From Atrina japonica (taxonomy: Eukaryota > Mollusca > Bivalvia > Pterioida > Pinnidae): a stretch of 64,000 nt of DNA. The first letter of the stretch is position 1; each line of letters opens with the position of its first letter. The translations under genes and the position numbers were made by a program. The stretch lies in the NCBI GenBank assembly GCA_030159075.1, contig BROG01000074.1:745501-809500 (forward strand). The letters are read 5' to 3'. Shown here piece after piece: positions 1-11,573 of the stretch. Below the pieces are notes generated by a model. It was not told the DNA's origin. It worked only from the letters and a program-made list of their open reading frames with translations, and made no database searches.

Positions 1-121
1 GATGTTGATGGTTTCTTCGTTGTAGATTTTAAGATTCAAAATCACCCGGATGTGATCCGTTCCATTAGGAACTGGAAATGTCGAGACGATGACATACTTC
101 TTTGGGCCTATCCGAAAGCAG
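1..121 (+). CDS. Cytosolic sulfotransferase (SULT), first visible exon, 5' partial
   Basis: This exon is open from base 1 and reads as a SULT N-terminal region starting DVDGFFVVDF and ending in DILLWAYPKAG. The last part is the 5'-phosphosulfate-binding loop that grips the sulfate donor PAPS. SULT enzymes move sulfate from PAPS onto hydroxyl or amine groups of small molecules in the cytosol. The donor is GT at 122-123 and the exon ends in phase 1, which matches the next exon. About 25 N-terminal residues, including the start codon, must lie before the window. The five coding segments at 1-121, 277-589, 1576-1679, 11111-11273 and 11432-11544 give roughly 271 residues, against about 290-300 for the family. 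The substrate class cannot be judged from this sequence. Confidence 0.85.
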
Positions 122-276
122 GTTTGTATTTTGCTCAATCAATCTATTCTGCATTTTATTATTTTACGCTAAAATATCGGGAAACGAACAGGATAAATAC
201 TCCTGCTTAAATATATGAATATACTAATATTTCGAAATAAAAGAATATTGAATGATAATGTATAATGTTTATAAAG

Positions 277-589
277 GTACTCATGCTGTATCAATTATAC
301 ACAAAAAAGATCGAGACGGTTGATTTCCACAAATCTAAGTACATGCTGGAGGCTCTGACAGAAGAACAGTTTGATGCTCTACCTTCCCCTCGAATTCTGA
401 ATACACACATTAAGTTTGACTTTTTACCGACGGATTTCTTTCGCCGGAGATGTAAACTTATTTACATTGTGAGAAATCCCAAGGATACGGCAGTTTCCTT
501 TTACAACCATCATTTGAATTATGGTTCTTACTATGGCAATTGCAATGGAAAATGGGAAAATTACATTCCAATTTATCTACAGGGAAAAG
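277..589 (+). pseudogene. SULT second visible exon, with a 2-base loss in the PAPS loop
   Basis: The acceptor AG is at 275-276 and the donor GT at 590-591. The exon carries the SULT catalytic His region (NTHIKFDFLP) and the 3'-phosphate-binding motif (IVRNPKDTAVSFYNHH). Entered in the phase set by the previous exon, it reads G-T-H and then loses frame at 284/285. From 286 onward the other frame gives a good SULT sequence to the donor. Loss of two bases from the Trp codon that normally follows G-T-H explains both the shift and the missing Trp. Without correction, translation meets a stop within about 15 codons. The other exons are intact, so this is a very recent lesion, a null allele or an assembly error. 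No alternative acceptor nearby restores frame. Confidence 0.8.
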
Positions 590-1019
590 GTATGTAAAGC
601 CAGGGATACCAAACTATTCAATAATCTTATGCAAATTCTTCAATTAAACATGCCTATATCATCTTTGTAGACACTTAACTATAAAAAGAAATCAAATATG
701 CTTGAAAAAATCGAAAAAAGTTTCAGCTTAAACTTAATAAAGCTATACAATCATAGATGTGAAAACTAAATAGATTCCTCAATAAATAGAAAATAAAACA
801 TTACTTTTCTCTAATCAGCAATTATATTATATATCATGTTCATGATAATATTTCATTTTTAATGGAAAAAAATCATATCAATGCATTATTCTATTATATA
901 GGATTGTATGGGATTATATAGATCAATGATATGATTCCCCATTTTCTTGACTGCTTCAAGGGTTTCATGTTAGTGTGTCTTTCACTTTAAAATCGTTCGC
1001 GCATCATGCATAATAACAA

Positions 1020-1185
1020 GCATAAGTGAGTACATCATTTAGGATCCGCAAATTTTACGGTTGGTACCTGATCCCACCTCTTTGTTTCCAGAGGTTCGTG
1101 TTTGTCTATTTTTACCGGATTTGTATCTATGTCCTGGACATTATATTGACTTATACTTTGGTATCTGAGATTTTTTATATTAGAA
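1020..1185 (+). mobile_element. 3'-end fragment of the reverse-transcriptase element
   Basis: An RKFYG-type peptide runs directly into a non-coding tail (CTGATCCCACCTCTTTG and on to about 1185) that is nearly the same as 3539-3660. It is a truncated, internally deleted relative of the larger copy at 1898. It sits in the intron between the second and third visible SULT exons. Confidence 0.6.
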
Positions 1186-1575
1186 TAGAAATGTCTTTAA
1201 TGCTACCTAACGTTCATTGACTCGAGTAATACCTCTCATTAATCACTGTGATAATCATTATGCATCACTTCACTTCCGCCTGTAGTCCCGGTATGACAAG
1301 TCGTCCAGATATTTCGGTGCCGTGTAAACAGGTGTGATAGGTTGAAAACGACTCCCGGGATTGGCATTAGTGCATAGGACATTAAAAAGTTCGGATTATC
1401 GTCTAATGCTGGTGTATTGAGGTGAAAATTTACTGACAAGACATAAAACAAGACTTAAGACAAATTGTGGGGAGGGGGGAAAGGTTCTTATAGGAACTCT
1501 GAATTTTGAATATAATTATAATAGATAGATAAGAATTTTAATGAAATTAAAATGATTTCCCGTATTTTTTAACAG

Positions 1576-1679
1576 TTGATTCAAATAGTTGGTTTGATCA
1601 CGTCAAAGACTGTGAACGTTTCATGGATACGCACCTCGATTATCCGCTGTACGTTCTGCATTATGAAAATCTTAAAGAC
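1576..1679 (+). CDS. SULT third visible exon
   Basis: The exon lies between acceptor AG at 1574-1575 and donor GT at 1680-1681. Joined to the G left by the previous exon it reads VDSNSWFDHVKDCERF and ends near LHYENLKD, the family's SWFDHV and YEDLK-type segment. It enters in phase 1 and leaves in phase 0, as the next exon needs. There is no stop or frameshift. Confidence 0.85.
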
Positions 1680-1897
1680 GTGAGTGTTTTCGTATTTTAT
1701 ATGCTGTATCTTATGTAAATGATTTCGCACAAATTATTGTCATGTATATGCAGGCAGTCTTTAAGTGCATAGACACACTGATACATATCAACTGATTTTA
1801 ACATGTTCATGTGCTTCATCTCCTTTCAAATACAATCTTATCGGGCATGTCATCACCGGCGACGTTTCTATTGTTGAAATGAAAGCATCAAAAATCT

Positions 1898-3665
1898 TAT
1901 TTTAAGGGGCCCTAAATACCGGGAAGCCCACTCCTTTAATTGGCGTCAGAATTTAAGTTTAGTTATGGATTCTGTCGAAGATGAAAACGTAGAACCAGAC
2001 ACTTTGTCACTTAGTATTCGTAAACTTAAAGGGACTATGAAAACACGTTGTCCCTCTGTATTTAGTGATCCAGAAGTAGTAATTGAACTGGATAGATTAC
2101 ATGACCAATATATACTGGTACCAGCAGACAAAGCCTCAAGTAATATAGTTTTTATTTGTAAGGCACATTACTATAATTGTCTATTAGAAAAACTTGGGTT
2201 TAATATGAATTCTGGAAATCCTACATACACACGTAACTCACTTTCAAAGGACGAAATCCTTCAAAATCACGTGTCCGTATTACGCTCACTGGATATACCT
2301 ATTATATATACCGATTTCGAGCTAATATATTGGATACCTTAACTTTATAAAACCACATATAAGCAAACATACATAGCAGGATCCAGCAATTGTTCTACCA
2401 AACCTTTGTCTTTACTCCTTACCAAGATATTGACAGCGGTTAAGGGAAACTTCAACAATACTGTACAGTTGCTTATTCCAGAAGCGGTGTAAATCAGATG
2501 TTGAACTTAAAAATTCTAAACAGCTTTTAGAAAATTTGAAGGCACACAATTTTTCTCGAATTCACAGTATCAAAACTTATGACTTCTCTACCCTTTACAC
2601 AACTATTCCACATAAAAAATTAAAAGAAAGACTTTTAAGCATCATAGATAACTGTTTTTTCACTAAAGGTGGTACCCGAAAATTTAAATATCTAGTGATT
2701 GGCTATCAGGGTACTTATTTCGTCAATCACCACTCTGATTCTACACATAAATACACTGAAGTTGATATAAAAAACATGCTGGAATTTCTAATAGATAATA
2801 TATTTGTAATGTTCGGAGACGTGGTCTTTCAACAAATTGACGGCATTCCTATGGGAACCATTGTGCCGCTTTATTGGCCGACATGTTCCTTTATTCATAC
2901 GAAGCAGACTTCATTCAGAAACTGCTGAATCAAAAGAAGAAAAAGTTAGCGGTGTCCTTTAATTTGACATTTAGATATATCGACGACGTTTTGTCAATTA
3001 ATAATGACAATTTTCATACATATGTCAATGCGATATATCCCAGCGAACTAGAAATTAAAGATACAACAAAATCAAGCACACACGCTTCATACTTAGACAT
3101 TTTAATTAATATAAACACAGCCGGGAAATTAGCAACTAAGCTATACGACAAACGCGACGATTTCGGCTTTCCCATCGTAAATTGTCCACATTTAAGTAGC
3201 AATATCCCTCAGTCACCCGCATATGGAGTTTATATTTCACAAATGATCCGATATGCCAGGACGTGTACAGCATATGAAGATTTCATTTACAGAGGTAAAC
3301 TTCTCACTGACAAATTATTGACACAGGGATATCGAAATTTTACAGACGGTATAATAGTCTTGTTTGCGACTACTCTATTTCACTAAGTGAAATGTTAAAT
3401 TGCCTTTTCGTTGGCGGTTGTTGAGACGTCTGTACCAATTGTTACGAGGATACACTCCTCACGTATTTCATTGGACTTAACTGTGGACTCACGGCGGATG
3501 TGACCGGTCTACAGGGGATGCTTACTCCTCCATGGCACCTGATCCCACCTCTTGGTTTCCAGAGGTCCGTGTTTGTCCATTTTTACCGGATTTGTATCTA
3601 TGTCCTGGACATTCTATTGATTTATTCTTTGGTATCTACGATTTTTTATATTATCTTAAATGTAA
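1898..3665 (+). mobile_element. Decayed reverse-transcriptase retroelement, probably Penelope-like
   Basis: Broken frames on the plus strand give an N-terminal block (VPADKASSNIVFICK), an RT motif A block (KTYDFSTLYTTIP), a GIPMGT block, the catalytic FRYIDDVLSINN and a downstream block (SSNIPQSPAYGVYISQ). The order and spacing are those of one RT protein. Damage visible includes an in-frame TAA near 2339, shifted frames between 2340 and 2530, and a one-base loss near 2862 just after GIPMGT. The end beyond the RT (3386-3500) also reads in pieces as RWRLLRRLYQLL. No GIY-YIG endonuclease was seen. Placement with Penelope-like elements is from remembered resemblance; another non-LTR class is possible. 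It lies inside the 9.4 kb SULT intron in the same direction as the gene. Confidence 0.75.
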
Positions 3666-4080
3666 ACAGTAGGGATAACAAGCAAGACTTAGTGTTTACC
3701 AACGCATAATAATGTTTACAAAACCTGGAACACAACCGGGAGAAGTTATATAATTTAACATTTACATTCTTCAGTTATATGATCAAAGTGTGCTTAAGGC
3801 CAAAAGAAAGGAGGATGTAAGTGTGGCAAACAACAGTGATTTTTTTAGGCAGCGGCGGAGAAAAGGGTCTTTGGAACATTTGGGGGGACATTGTGATTTT
3901 TTATGTTTCATTTGGAGTAAAAAAAATACAATATTAGAATGAGCTCAGGCGAGAGTAACTCTTTTTTAATTTCTGTACGAAATCTACAAAACTAAAGTTA
4001 TGTCAGATGGAATTTCTTGTTTCTCACATTGCGTTGGTTATATTGTACGGACCTTTTTCTTAGTCGCTTGCTCTTTTAAA
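3666..4080. other. Spacer between the RT element and the satellite
   Basis: AT-rich intron sequence with no coding signal. A short AGTGTGGCAAACAACA string near 3817 resembles the SINE 3' domain seen at 10868, but it is too short to call. Confidence 0.4.
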
Positions 4081-7000
4081 GTTGTTGAGTCGTCTGTAGT
4101 GATTGTGACGAGGATGTTGAGTTACCTGTTTCATATCGATTGTTGAGTCGTCTGTAGTGATTGTGACGAGGATGTTGAGTTACCTGTTTGATAGCGGTTA
4201 TTGAGTCGTCTGTAGTGATTGTGACGAGGATGTTGAGTTACCTGTTTAATAGCGGTTATTGAGTCGTCTGTAGTGATTGTGACGAGGATGTTGAGTTACC
4301 TGTTTGATAGCGATTATTGAGTCGTCTGACCGATTGTGACGAGGATGTTGAGTTACCTGTTTGATATCGGTTATTGAGTCGTCTGACCAATTGTGACGAG
4401 GATGTTGAGTTACCTGTTTAATAGCGGTTGTTGAGTCGTCTGTAGTGATTGTGACGAGGATGTTGAGTTACCTGTTTGATAGCGGTTATTGAGTCGTCTG
4501 ACCAATTGTGACGAGGATGTTGAGTTAACTGTTTGATATTGGTTGTTGAGTCGTCTGTAGTGATTGTGACGAGGATGTTGAGTTACCTGTTTGATATTGG
4601 TTGTTGAGTCGTCTGTAGTGTATTGTGACGAGGATGTTGAGTTACCTGTTTGATAGCGGTTATTGAGTCGTCTGACCGATTGTGACGAGGATGTTGAGTT
4701 ACCTGTTTGATATTGGTTGTTGAGTCGTCTGTAGTGATTGTGACGAGGATGTTGAGTTACCTGTTTGATAGCGGTTATTGAGTCGTCTGACCAATTGTGA
4801 CGAGGATGTTGAGTTAACTGTTTGATATTGGTTGTTGAGTCGTCTGTAGTGATTGTGACGAGGTTTGTTGAGTTACCTGTTTGATATTGGTTGTTGAGTC
4901 GTCTGTAGTGTATTGTGACGAGGATGTTACCTGTTTGATATCGATTGTTGAGTCGTCTGTACTGTTTGTGACGAGGATGTTGAGTTACCTGTTTGATCGT
5001 GGTTATTGAGTCGTGACCTGTACCGACTGTGACGAGGATGTTGAGTTGCCTGTTTGATATCGGTTGTTGAGTCGTCCGTACCGAATATGTTGAGTTACCT
5101 GTTTGATAGTGGTTGTTGAGTCGTCTGTAGTGATTGTGACGAGGATGTTGAGTTACCTGTTTGATAGCAGTTATTTACTCGTCTATACCGACTGTGACGA
5201 GGATGTTGAGTTACCTGTTTGATAGCGGTTATTGAGTCGTCTGTAGTGATTGTGACGAGGATGCTGAGTTACCTGTATGATATCAGTTGTTGAATCGTCT
5301 ATACCGACTGTGACGAGGATGTTAAGTTACCTGTTTGATATTGGTTGTTGAGTCGTCTGTAGTGATTGTAACGAGGATGTTGAGTTTCCTGTTTGATATC
5401 GATTGTTGAATCGTCTGTACTGAATGTGACGAGGATGTTGAGTTACCTGTTTGATATCGGTTGTTGAGTCGCCCGACCGAGGATGTTGAGTTACCTGTAT
5501 GACAGCGGTTGTTGAATCGTCTATACCGAGGATGTTGAGTTACCTGTTTAATAGTGGTGGTTGAAACGTCTATACCAAGGATGTTGAGTTACCTGTTTGA
5601 TAGCGGTCGTTAAGTCGTCTGTACTGACTGTGACGAGGATGTTGAGTTATCTGTGTGATATCGGTTGTTCAGTTGTCTATACTGATTGCGATAAGGATGT
5701 TGAGTTACCTGTTTGATAGCGGTTGTTGAATCGTCTATACCGAAGATGTTAATTTCCTTGTTTGATTGCGGATTTTGAGTCGTCTGTACTTATTGTGACG
5801 AGGATGCCGAGTTTCCTGTTTGATATCGATTGTTGAGTCGTCTGTACTGAATGTGACGAGGATGTTGAGTTACCTGTTTGATAGCGGTTGTTTGAGTCGC
5901 CCGACCGAGGATGTTGAAATACCTGTATGACAGCGGTTGTTGAATCGTCTATACGAGGATGTTGAGTTTACCTGTTTAATAGTGGTGGTTGAAACGTCTA
6001 TACCAAGGATGTTGAGTTACCTGTTTGATTACTATTGTTGAATCGTCTATACCGAGGATGTTGAGTTACCTGTTTGATAGCGGTCGTTAAGTCGTCTGTA
6101 CCGACTGTGACGAGGATGTTGAGTTATCTGTGTGATATCGGTTGTTCAGTTTTGTCTATACTGATTGCGATAAGGATGTATTACCTGTTTGATAGTGGTT
6201 ATTGAGTCGTCTGACCGATTGTGACGAGGATGTTTGAGTTACCTGTTTGATATTGGTTGTTTAGTCGTCTGTAGTGATTGTGACGAGGATGTTGAGTTAC
6301 CTGTTTGATAGCGGTTATTGAGTCGTCTGACCGATTGTGACGAGGATGTTGAGTTAACTGTTTGATATTGGTTGTTGAGTCGTCTGTAGTGATTGTGACG
6401 AGGTTGTTGAGTTATCTGTGTGATATCGGTTGTTCAGTTGTCTATACTGATTGCGATAAGGATGTTGAGTTACCTGTTTGATAGCGGTCGTTAAGTCGTC
6501 TGTACTGACTGTGACGAGGATGTTGAGTTATCTGTGTGATATCGGTTGTTCAGTTGTCTATACTGATTGCGATAAGGATGTTGAGTTACCTGTTTGATAG
6601 CGGTTGTTGAATCGTCTATACCGAAGATGTTACCTAATTTCCTTGTTGATTGCGGATTTTGAGTCGTCTGTACTTATTGTGACGAGGATGCCGAGTTTCC
6701 TGTTTGATATCGATTGTTGAGTCGTCTGTACTGAAATGTTGGACGTTGAGTTACCTGTTTGATAGCGGTTGTTGAGTCGCCCGACCGAGGATGTTGAAAT
6801 ACCTGTATGACAGCGGTTGTTGAATCGTCTATACCGAGGATGTTGAGTTACCTGTTTAATAGTGGTGGTTGAAACGTCTATACAAGGATGTTGAGTTACC
6901 TGTTTGATTACTATTGTTGAATCGTCTATACGAGGATGTTGAGTTACCTGTTTGATAGCGGTCGTTAAGTCGTCTGTACCGACTGTGACGAGGATGTTGA

Positions 7001-10000
7001 GTTATCTGTGTGATATCGGTTGTTCAGTTGTCTATACTGATTGCGATAAGGATGTTGAGTTACCTGTTTGATAGTGGTTATTGAGTCGTCTGACCGATTG
7101 TGACGAAGATGTTGAGTTACCTGTTTGATATTTGTTGTTTAGTCGTCTGTAGTGATTGTGACGAGGATGTTGAGTTACCTGTTTGATAGCGGTTATTGAG
7201 TCGTCTGACCGATTGTGACGAGGATGTTGAGTTAACTGTTTGATATTGGTTGTTGAGTCGTCTGTAGTGATTGTGACGAGGTTGTTGAGTTATCTGTGTG
7301 ATATCGGTTGTTCAGTTGTCTATACTGATTGCGATAAGGATGTTGAGTTACCTGTTTGATAGCGGTCGTTAAGTCGTCTGTACTGACTGTGACGAGGATG
7401 TTGAGTTATCTGTGTGATATCGGTTGTTCAGTTGTCTATACTGATTGCGATAAGGATGTTGAGTTACCTGTTTGATAGCGGTTGTTGAATCGTCTATACC
7501 GAAGATGTTAATTTCCTTGTTTGATTGCGGATTTTGAGTCGTCTGTACTTATTGTGACGAGGATGCCGAGTTTCCTGTTTGATATCGATTGTTGAGTCGT
7601 CTGTACTGAATGTGACGAGGATGTTGAGTTACCTGTTTGATAGCGGTTGTTGAGTCGCCCGACCGAGGATGTTGAAATACCTGTATGACAGCGGTTGTTG
7701 AATCGTCTATACCGAGGATGTTGAGTTACCTGTTTAATAGTGGTGGTTGAAACGTCTATACAAGGATGTTGAGTTACCTGTTTGATTACTATTGTTGAAT
7801 CGTCTATACCGAGGATGTTGAGTTACCTGTTTGATAGCGGTCGTTAAGTCGTCTGTACCGACTGTGACGAGGATGTTGAGTTATCTGTGTGATATCGGTT
7901 GTTCAGTTGTCTATACTGATTGCGATAAGGATGTTGAGTTACCTGTTTGATAGTGGTTATTGAGTCGTCTGACCGATTGTGACGAGGATGTTGAGTTACC
8001 TGTTTGATATTTGTTGTTTAGTCGTCTGTAGTGATTGTGACGAGGATGTTGAGTTACCTGTTTGATAGCGGTTATTGAGTCGTCTGACCGATTGTGACGA
8101 GGATGTTGAGTTAACTGTTTGATATTGGTTGTTGAGTCGTCTGTAGTGATTGTGACGAGGTTGTTGAGTTACCTGTTTGATATTGGTTGTTGAGTCGTCT
8201 GTAGTGTATTGTGACGAGGATGTTACCTGTTTGATATCGATTGTTGAGTCGTCTGTACTGTTTGTGACGAGGATGTTGAGTTACCTGTTTGATCGTGGTT
8301 ATTGAGTCGTGACCTGTACCGACTGTGACGAGGATGTTGAGTTGCCTTTTTGATATCGGTTGTTGAGTCGTCTGTACCGAATAAGTTGAGTTACCTGTTT
8401 GATAGTGGTTGTTGAGTCGTCTGTAGTGATTGTGACGAGGATGTTGAGTTACCTGTTTGATAGCAGTTATTGACTCGTCTATACCGACTGTGACGAGGAT
8501 GTTGAGTTACCTGTTTGATAGCGGTTATTGAGTCGTCTGTAGTGATTGTGACGAGGATGCTGAGTTACCTGTATGATATCAGTTGTTGAATCGTCTATAC
8601 CGACTGTGACGAGGATGTTAAGTTACCTGTTTGATATTGGTTGTTGAGTAGTCTGTAGTGATTGTAACGAGGATGTTGAGTTTCCTGTTTGATATCGATT
8701 GTTGAATCGTCTGTACTGAATGTGACGAGGATGTTGAGTTACCTGTTTGATATCGGTTGTTGAGTCGCCCGACCGAGGATGTTGAGTTACCTGTATGACA
8801 GCGGTTGTTGAATCGTCTATACCGAGGATGTTGAGTTACCTGTTTAATAGTGGTGGTTGAAACGTCTATACCAAGGATGTTGAGTTACCTGTTTGATTGC
8901 GATTGTTGAATCGTCTATACCGAGGATGTTGAGTTACCTGTTTGATAGCGGTCGTTAAGTCGTCTGTACTGACTGTGACGAGGATGTTGAGTTACCTGTT
9001 TGATATCGGTTGTTGAGTCGTCTGTAGTGATTGTGACGAGGATGTTGAGTTACCTGTTTGATAGCGGTTATTGAGTCGTCTGACCGATTGTGACGAGGAT
9101 GTTGAGTTACCTGTTTGATATTGGTTGTTGAGTCGTCTGTAGTGATTGTGACGAGGTTGTTGAGTTACCTGTTTGATATTGGTTGTTGAGTCGTCTGTAG
9201 TGTATTGTGACGAGGATGTTACCTGTTTGATATCGATTGTTGAGTCGTCTGTACTGTTTGTGACGAGGATGTTGAGTTACCTGTTTGATCGTGGTTTTTG
9301 AGTCGTGACCTGTACCGACTGTGACGAGGATGTTGAGTTGCCTTTTTGATATCGGTTGTTGAGTCGTCTGTACCGAATAAGTTGAGGATGCCGAGTTACC
9401 TGTTTGATAGTGGTTGTTGAGTCGTCTGTAGTGATTGTGACGAGGATGTTGAGTTACCTGTTTGATAGCAGTTATTTGACTCGTCTATACCGACTGTGAC
9501 GAGGATGTTGAGTTACCTGTTTGATAGCGGTTATTGAGTCGTCTGTAGTGATTGTGACGAGGATGTTGAGTTACCTGTATGATATCAGTTGTGTTGAATC
9601 GTCTATACCGACTGTGACGAGGATGTTAAGTTACCTGTTTGATATTGGTTGTTGAGTCGTCTGTAGTGATTGTAACGAGGATGTTGAGTTACCTGTTTGA
9701 TATCGATTGTTGAATCGTCTGTACTGAATGTGACGAGGATGTTGAGTTATCTGTTTGATATCGGTTGTTGAGTCGCCCGACCGAGGATGTTGAGTTACCT
9801 GTATGACAGCGGTTGTTGAATCGTCTATACCGAGGATGTTGAGTTACCTGTTTTGATAGTGGTGGTTGAAAACGTCTGTACCCTCCTGATCTTGACAAGG
9901 ATGTTGAGTTACCTGTTTGATTGCGATTGTTGAATCGTCTATACCGAGGATGTTGAGTTACCTGTTTGATAGCGGTCGTTAAGTCGTCTGTACTGACTGT

Positions 10001-10577
10001 GACGAGGATGTTGAGTTACCTGTTTGATATCGGTTGTTGAGTCGCCCGACCGAGGATGTTGAGTTACCTGTTTGATATTGGTTGTTGAGTCGTCTGTAGT
10101 GATTGTAACGAGGGTGTTGAGTTTCCTGTTTGATATCGATTGTTGAGTCGTCTGTACTGAATGTGAAGAGAATGTTGAGTTACCTGTTTGATATCGGTTG
10201 TTGAGTCGCCCGACCGAGGATGTTGAGTTACCTGTTTGATAGCGGTTGTTGAATCGTCTATACCGAAGATGTTAATTTCCTTGTTTGATTGCGGTTTTTG
10301 AGTCGTCTGTACTTATTGTGACGAAGATGTTGAGTTATCTGTTTGATAACGGTTGTTGAGTCGTCTGTACCGACTGTGACGAGGATGCCGAGTTACCTGT
10401 TTGATAGCGGTTGTTGAGTTGTCTGTACTGATTGTGATGAGGATGCCGAGTTACCGGTTTGATAGCGGTTGTTGAGTTGTCTGTACCGACTGTGACGAGG
10501 ATGTTGAGTTACCTGTTTGATAGCGGTTGTTGAATCGTCTATGCCGAGGATGTTGAGTTACCTGTTTGATAGCGGGT

Positions 10578-10578
<1 letters not shown>
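4081..10578 (+). repeat. Satellite array of about 58 bp units, some 110 copies
   Basis: Units carry the core TGTGACGAGGATGTTGAG, then TTACCTGTTTGATA and a TTGAGTCGTCTG block. Variants such as a short unit lacking the GTGACGAGG segment recur in the same order, giving a higher-order structure: the variant with GAAGATGTTA starts near 5742, 6623 and 7501 (about 880 bp apart), and the variant with GAGTCGTGACCTGTACC lies near 5007, 8302 and 9299. Short open frames inside are by-products of the repeat. The 3' end of the RT element at 3415-3451 matches the unit core at about 33 of 37 bases. Confidence 0.95.

Positions 10579-10665
<87 letters not shown>
10579..10665. repeat. (AT)n microsatellite
   Basis: Nearly pure AT dinucleotide tract broken twice, directly abutting the end of the 58 bp satellite. 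Confidence 0.95.
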
Positions 10666-10667
<2 letters not shown>

Positions 10668-10867
10668 GAAAATGACGGTCTGTATGCCTCTAAACCCCTT
10701 TCCAAATATTAAGGTGATAATTGATATCCATATCACAATATTTTGTTCTAAGGTTTTCCATAATCCAGTAGTCAGAGCATGTCACCTCTAGTCAGTGAGT
10801 GTACGAGCCCCATGTGAACGCAAACTTATTTTTATTTTCAGTGTACTTTCTGAAGGTTGTTAGATTT

Positions 10868-10925
10868 AAAACTGGCCTCCACCGAATATCTGAAAATTGT
10901 TAAGTGTGGCAAAAAATACCATTTA
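10868..10925 (+). mobile_element. SINE 3'-domain fragment
   Basis: AAACTGGCCTCCACCGAATA, then CTGAAAATTGTTAAGTGTGG: the same 3' domain as in the SINE copies at 36468, 37535 and 61700. Confidence 0.55.
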
Positions 10926-11110
10926 AACATAAATAAAAGACAATTATGAAAATGTTTCATAGGAATTTAAGAATCTGAATGCCTGTATATATCACAGTTA
11001 ATTCTCCTTTGACTGGAAATGTAAAAAAAAGTCAAACTTAGTTTTCAGAAATATGTTTCGGTATAATTTTACTAATAGACTTCTGAAACTGATTCAATCA
11101 CATTTTACAG

Positions 11111-11273
11111 GACGGTCTCCGCGAACTGCAATATCTTACCAACTTTCTATCTGTCAAAACCAACGAGAGAGAATTAGATAGAATAGTCAAGAAAAACGAT
11201 TTCCAGCAATTGAAAGAAGATAAGACAAACGCTGTTAACCTAGACAGAAAATGGATCAAGATATATCGCAAAG
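11111..11273 (+). CDS. SULT fourth visible exon
   Basis: Acceptor AG is at 11109-11110 and donor GT at 11274-11275. The 163 bases read DGLRELQYLTNFLSV through FQQLKEDKTNAVN to IYRKG. This matches the helical C-terminal part of SULTs that precedes the RKGxxGxWK motif. It starts in phase 0 and ends in phase 1, consistent with both neighbours. The exon follows a 9.4 kb intron filled by a retroelement and a satellite array, yet shows no damage. Confidence 0.85.
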
Positions 11274-11431
11274 GTAACATTATATCATTTACTTTTCCAC
11301 TGTATACTATGTAACTCTAGCAGTATAAAACAATCGTCTCCAAGACAAATAATCTCGTAGTTAACAGTAGCTTCATCCAGCTTTGCAAGAGGTTTTTCTT
11401 TCATTTTTCATCTTATATTTATATATTAAAG

Positions 11432-11544
11432 GTGAAGTCGGAAATTGGAAAAAATGGTTTACTTGTGCACAGAATGAGATGTTTGACGCTGAGTTCGATC
11501 GGCAAATGGCAGATTCCAAAATGTTGTTCCGTTTTTCTTTATAA
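11432..11544 (+). CDS. SULT last exon, with stop codon
   Basis: Acceptor AG is at 11430-11431. With the incoming G the exon reads GEVGNWKKWFT, completing the RKGxxGxWK motif that binds the 3'-phosphate of PAPS. It continues through AQNEMFDAEFDRQMAD to a TAA at 11542-11544. The length and position of the stop are normal for the family, so the C-terminus is complete. Confidence 0.87.
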
Positions 11545-11567
11545 AGGTGAAGATTGCATTGTATTAG

Positions 11568-11573
11568 AATAAA
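11568..11573 (+). promoter_or_regulatory. Possible poly(A) signal of the SULT gene
   Basis: An AATAAA hexamer lies 24 bases after the SULT stop codon. The region is AT-rich, so chance occurrence is possible. Another AATAAA-like cluster occurs near 12150. Confidence 0.35.

Noticed and set aside
1020..3665. Tandem pseudo-LTR arrangement of a Penelope-like element
   Set aside because: The two tail copies are separated by a genuine SULT exon (1576-1679), so they are not the two ends of one tandem insertion.
4081..10578. CRISPR array
   Set aside because: The 58 bp units are contiguous without unique spacers, and the surrounding genes are animal.
10451..10736. Ile-Tyr rich open frames
   Set aside because: Translation of the (AT)n tract next to the satellite.
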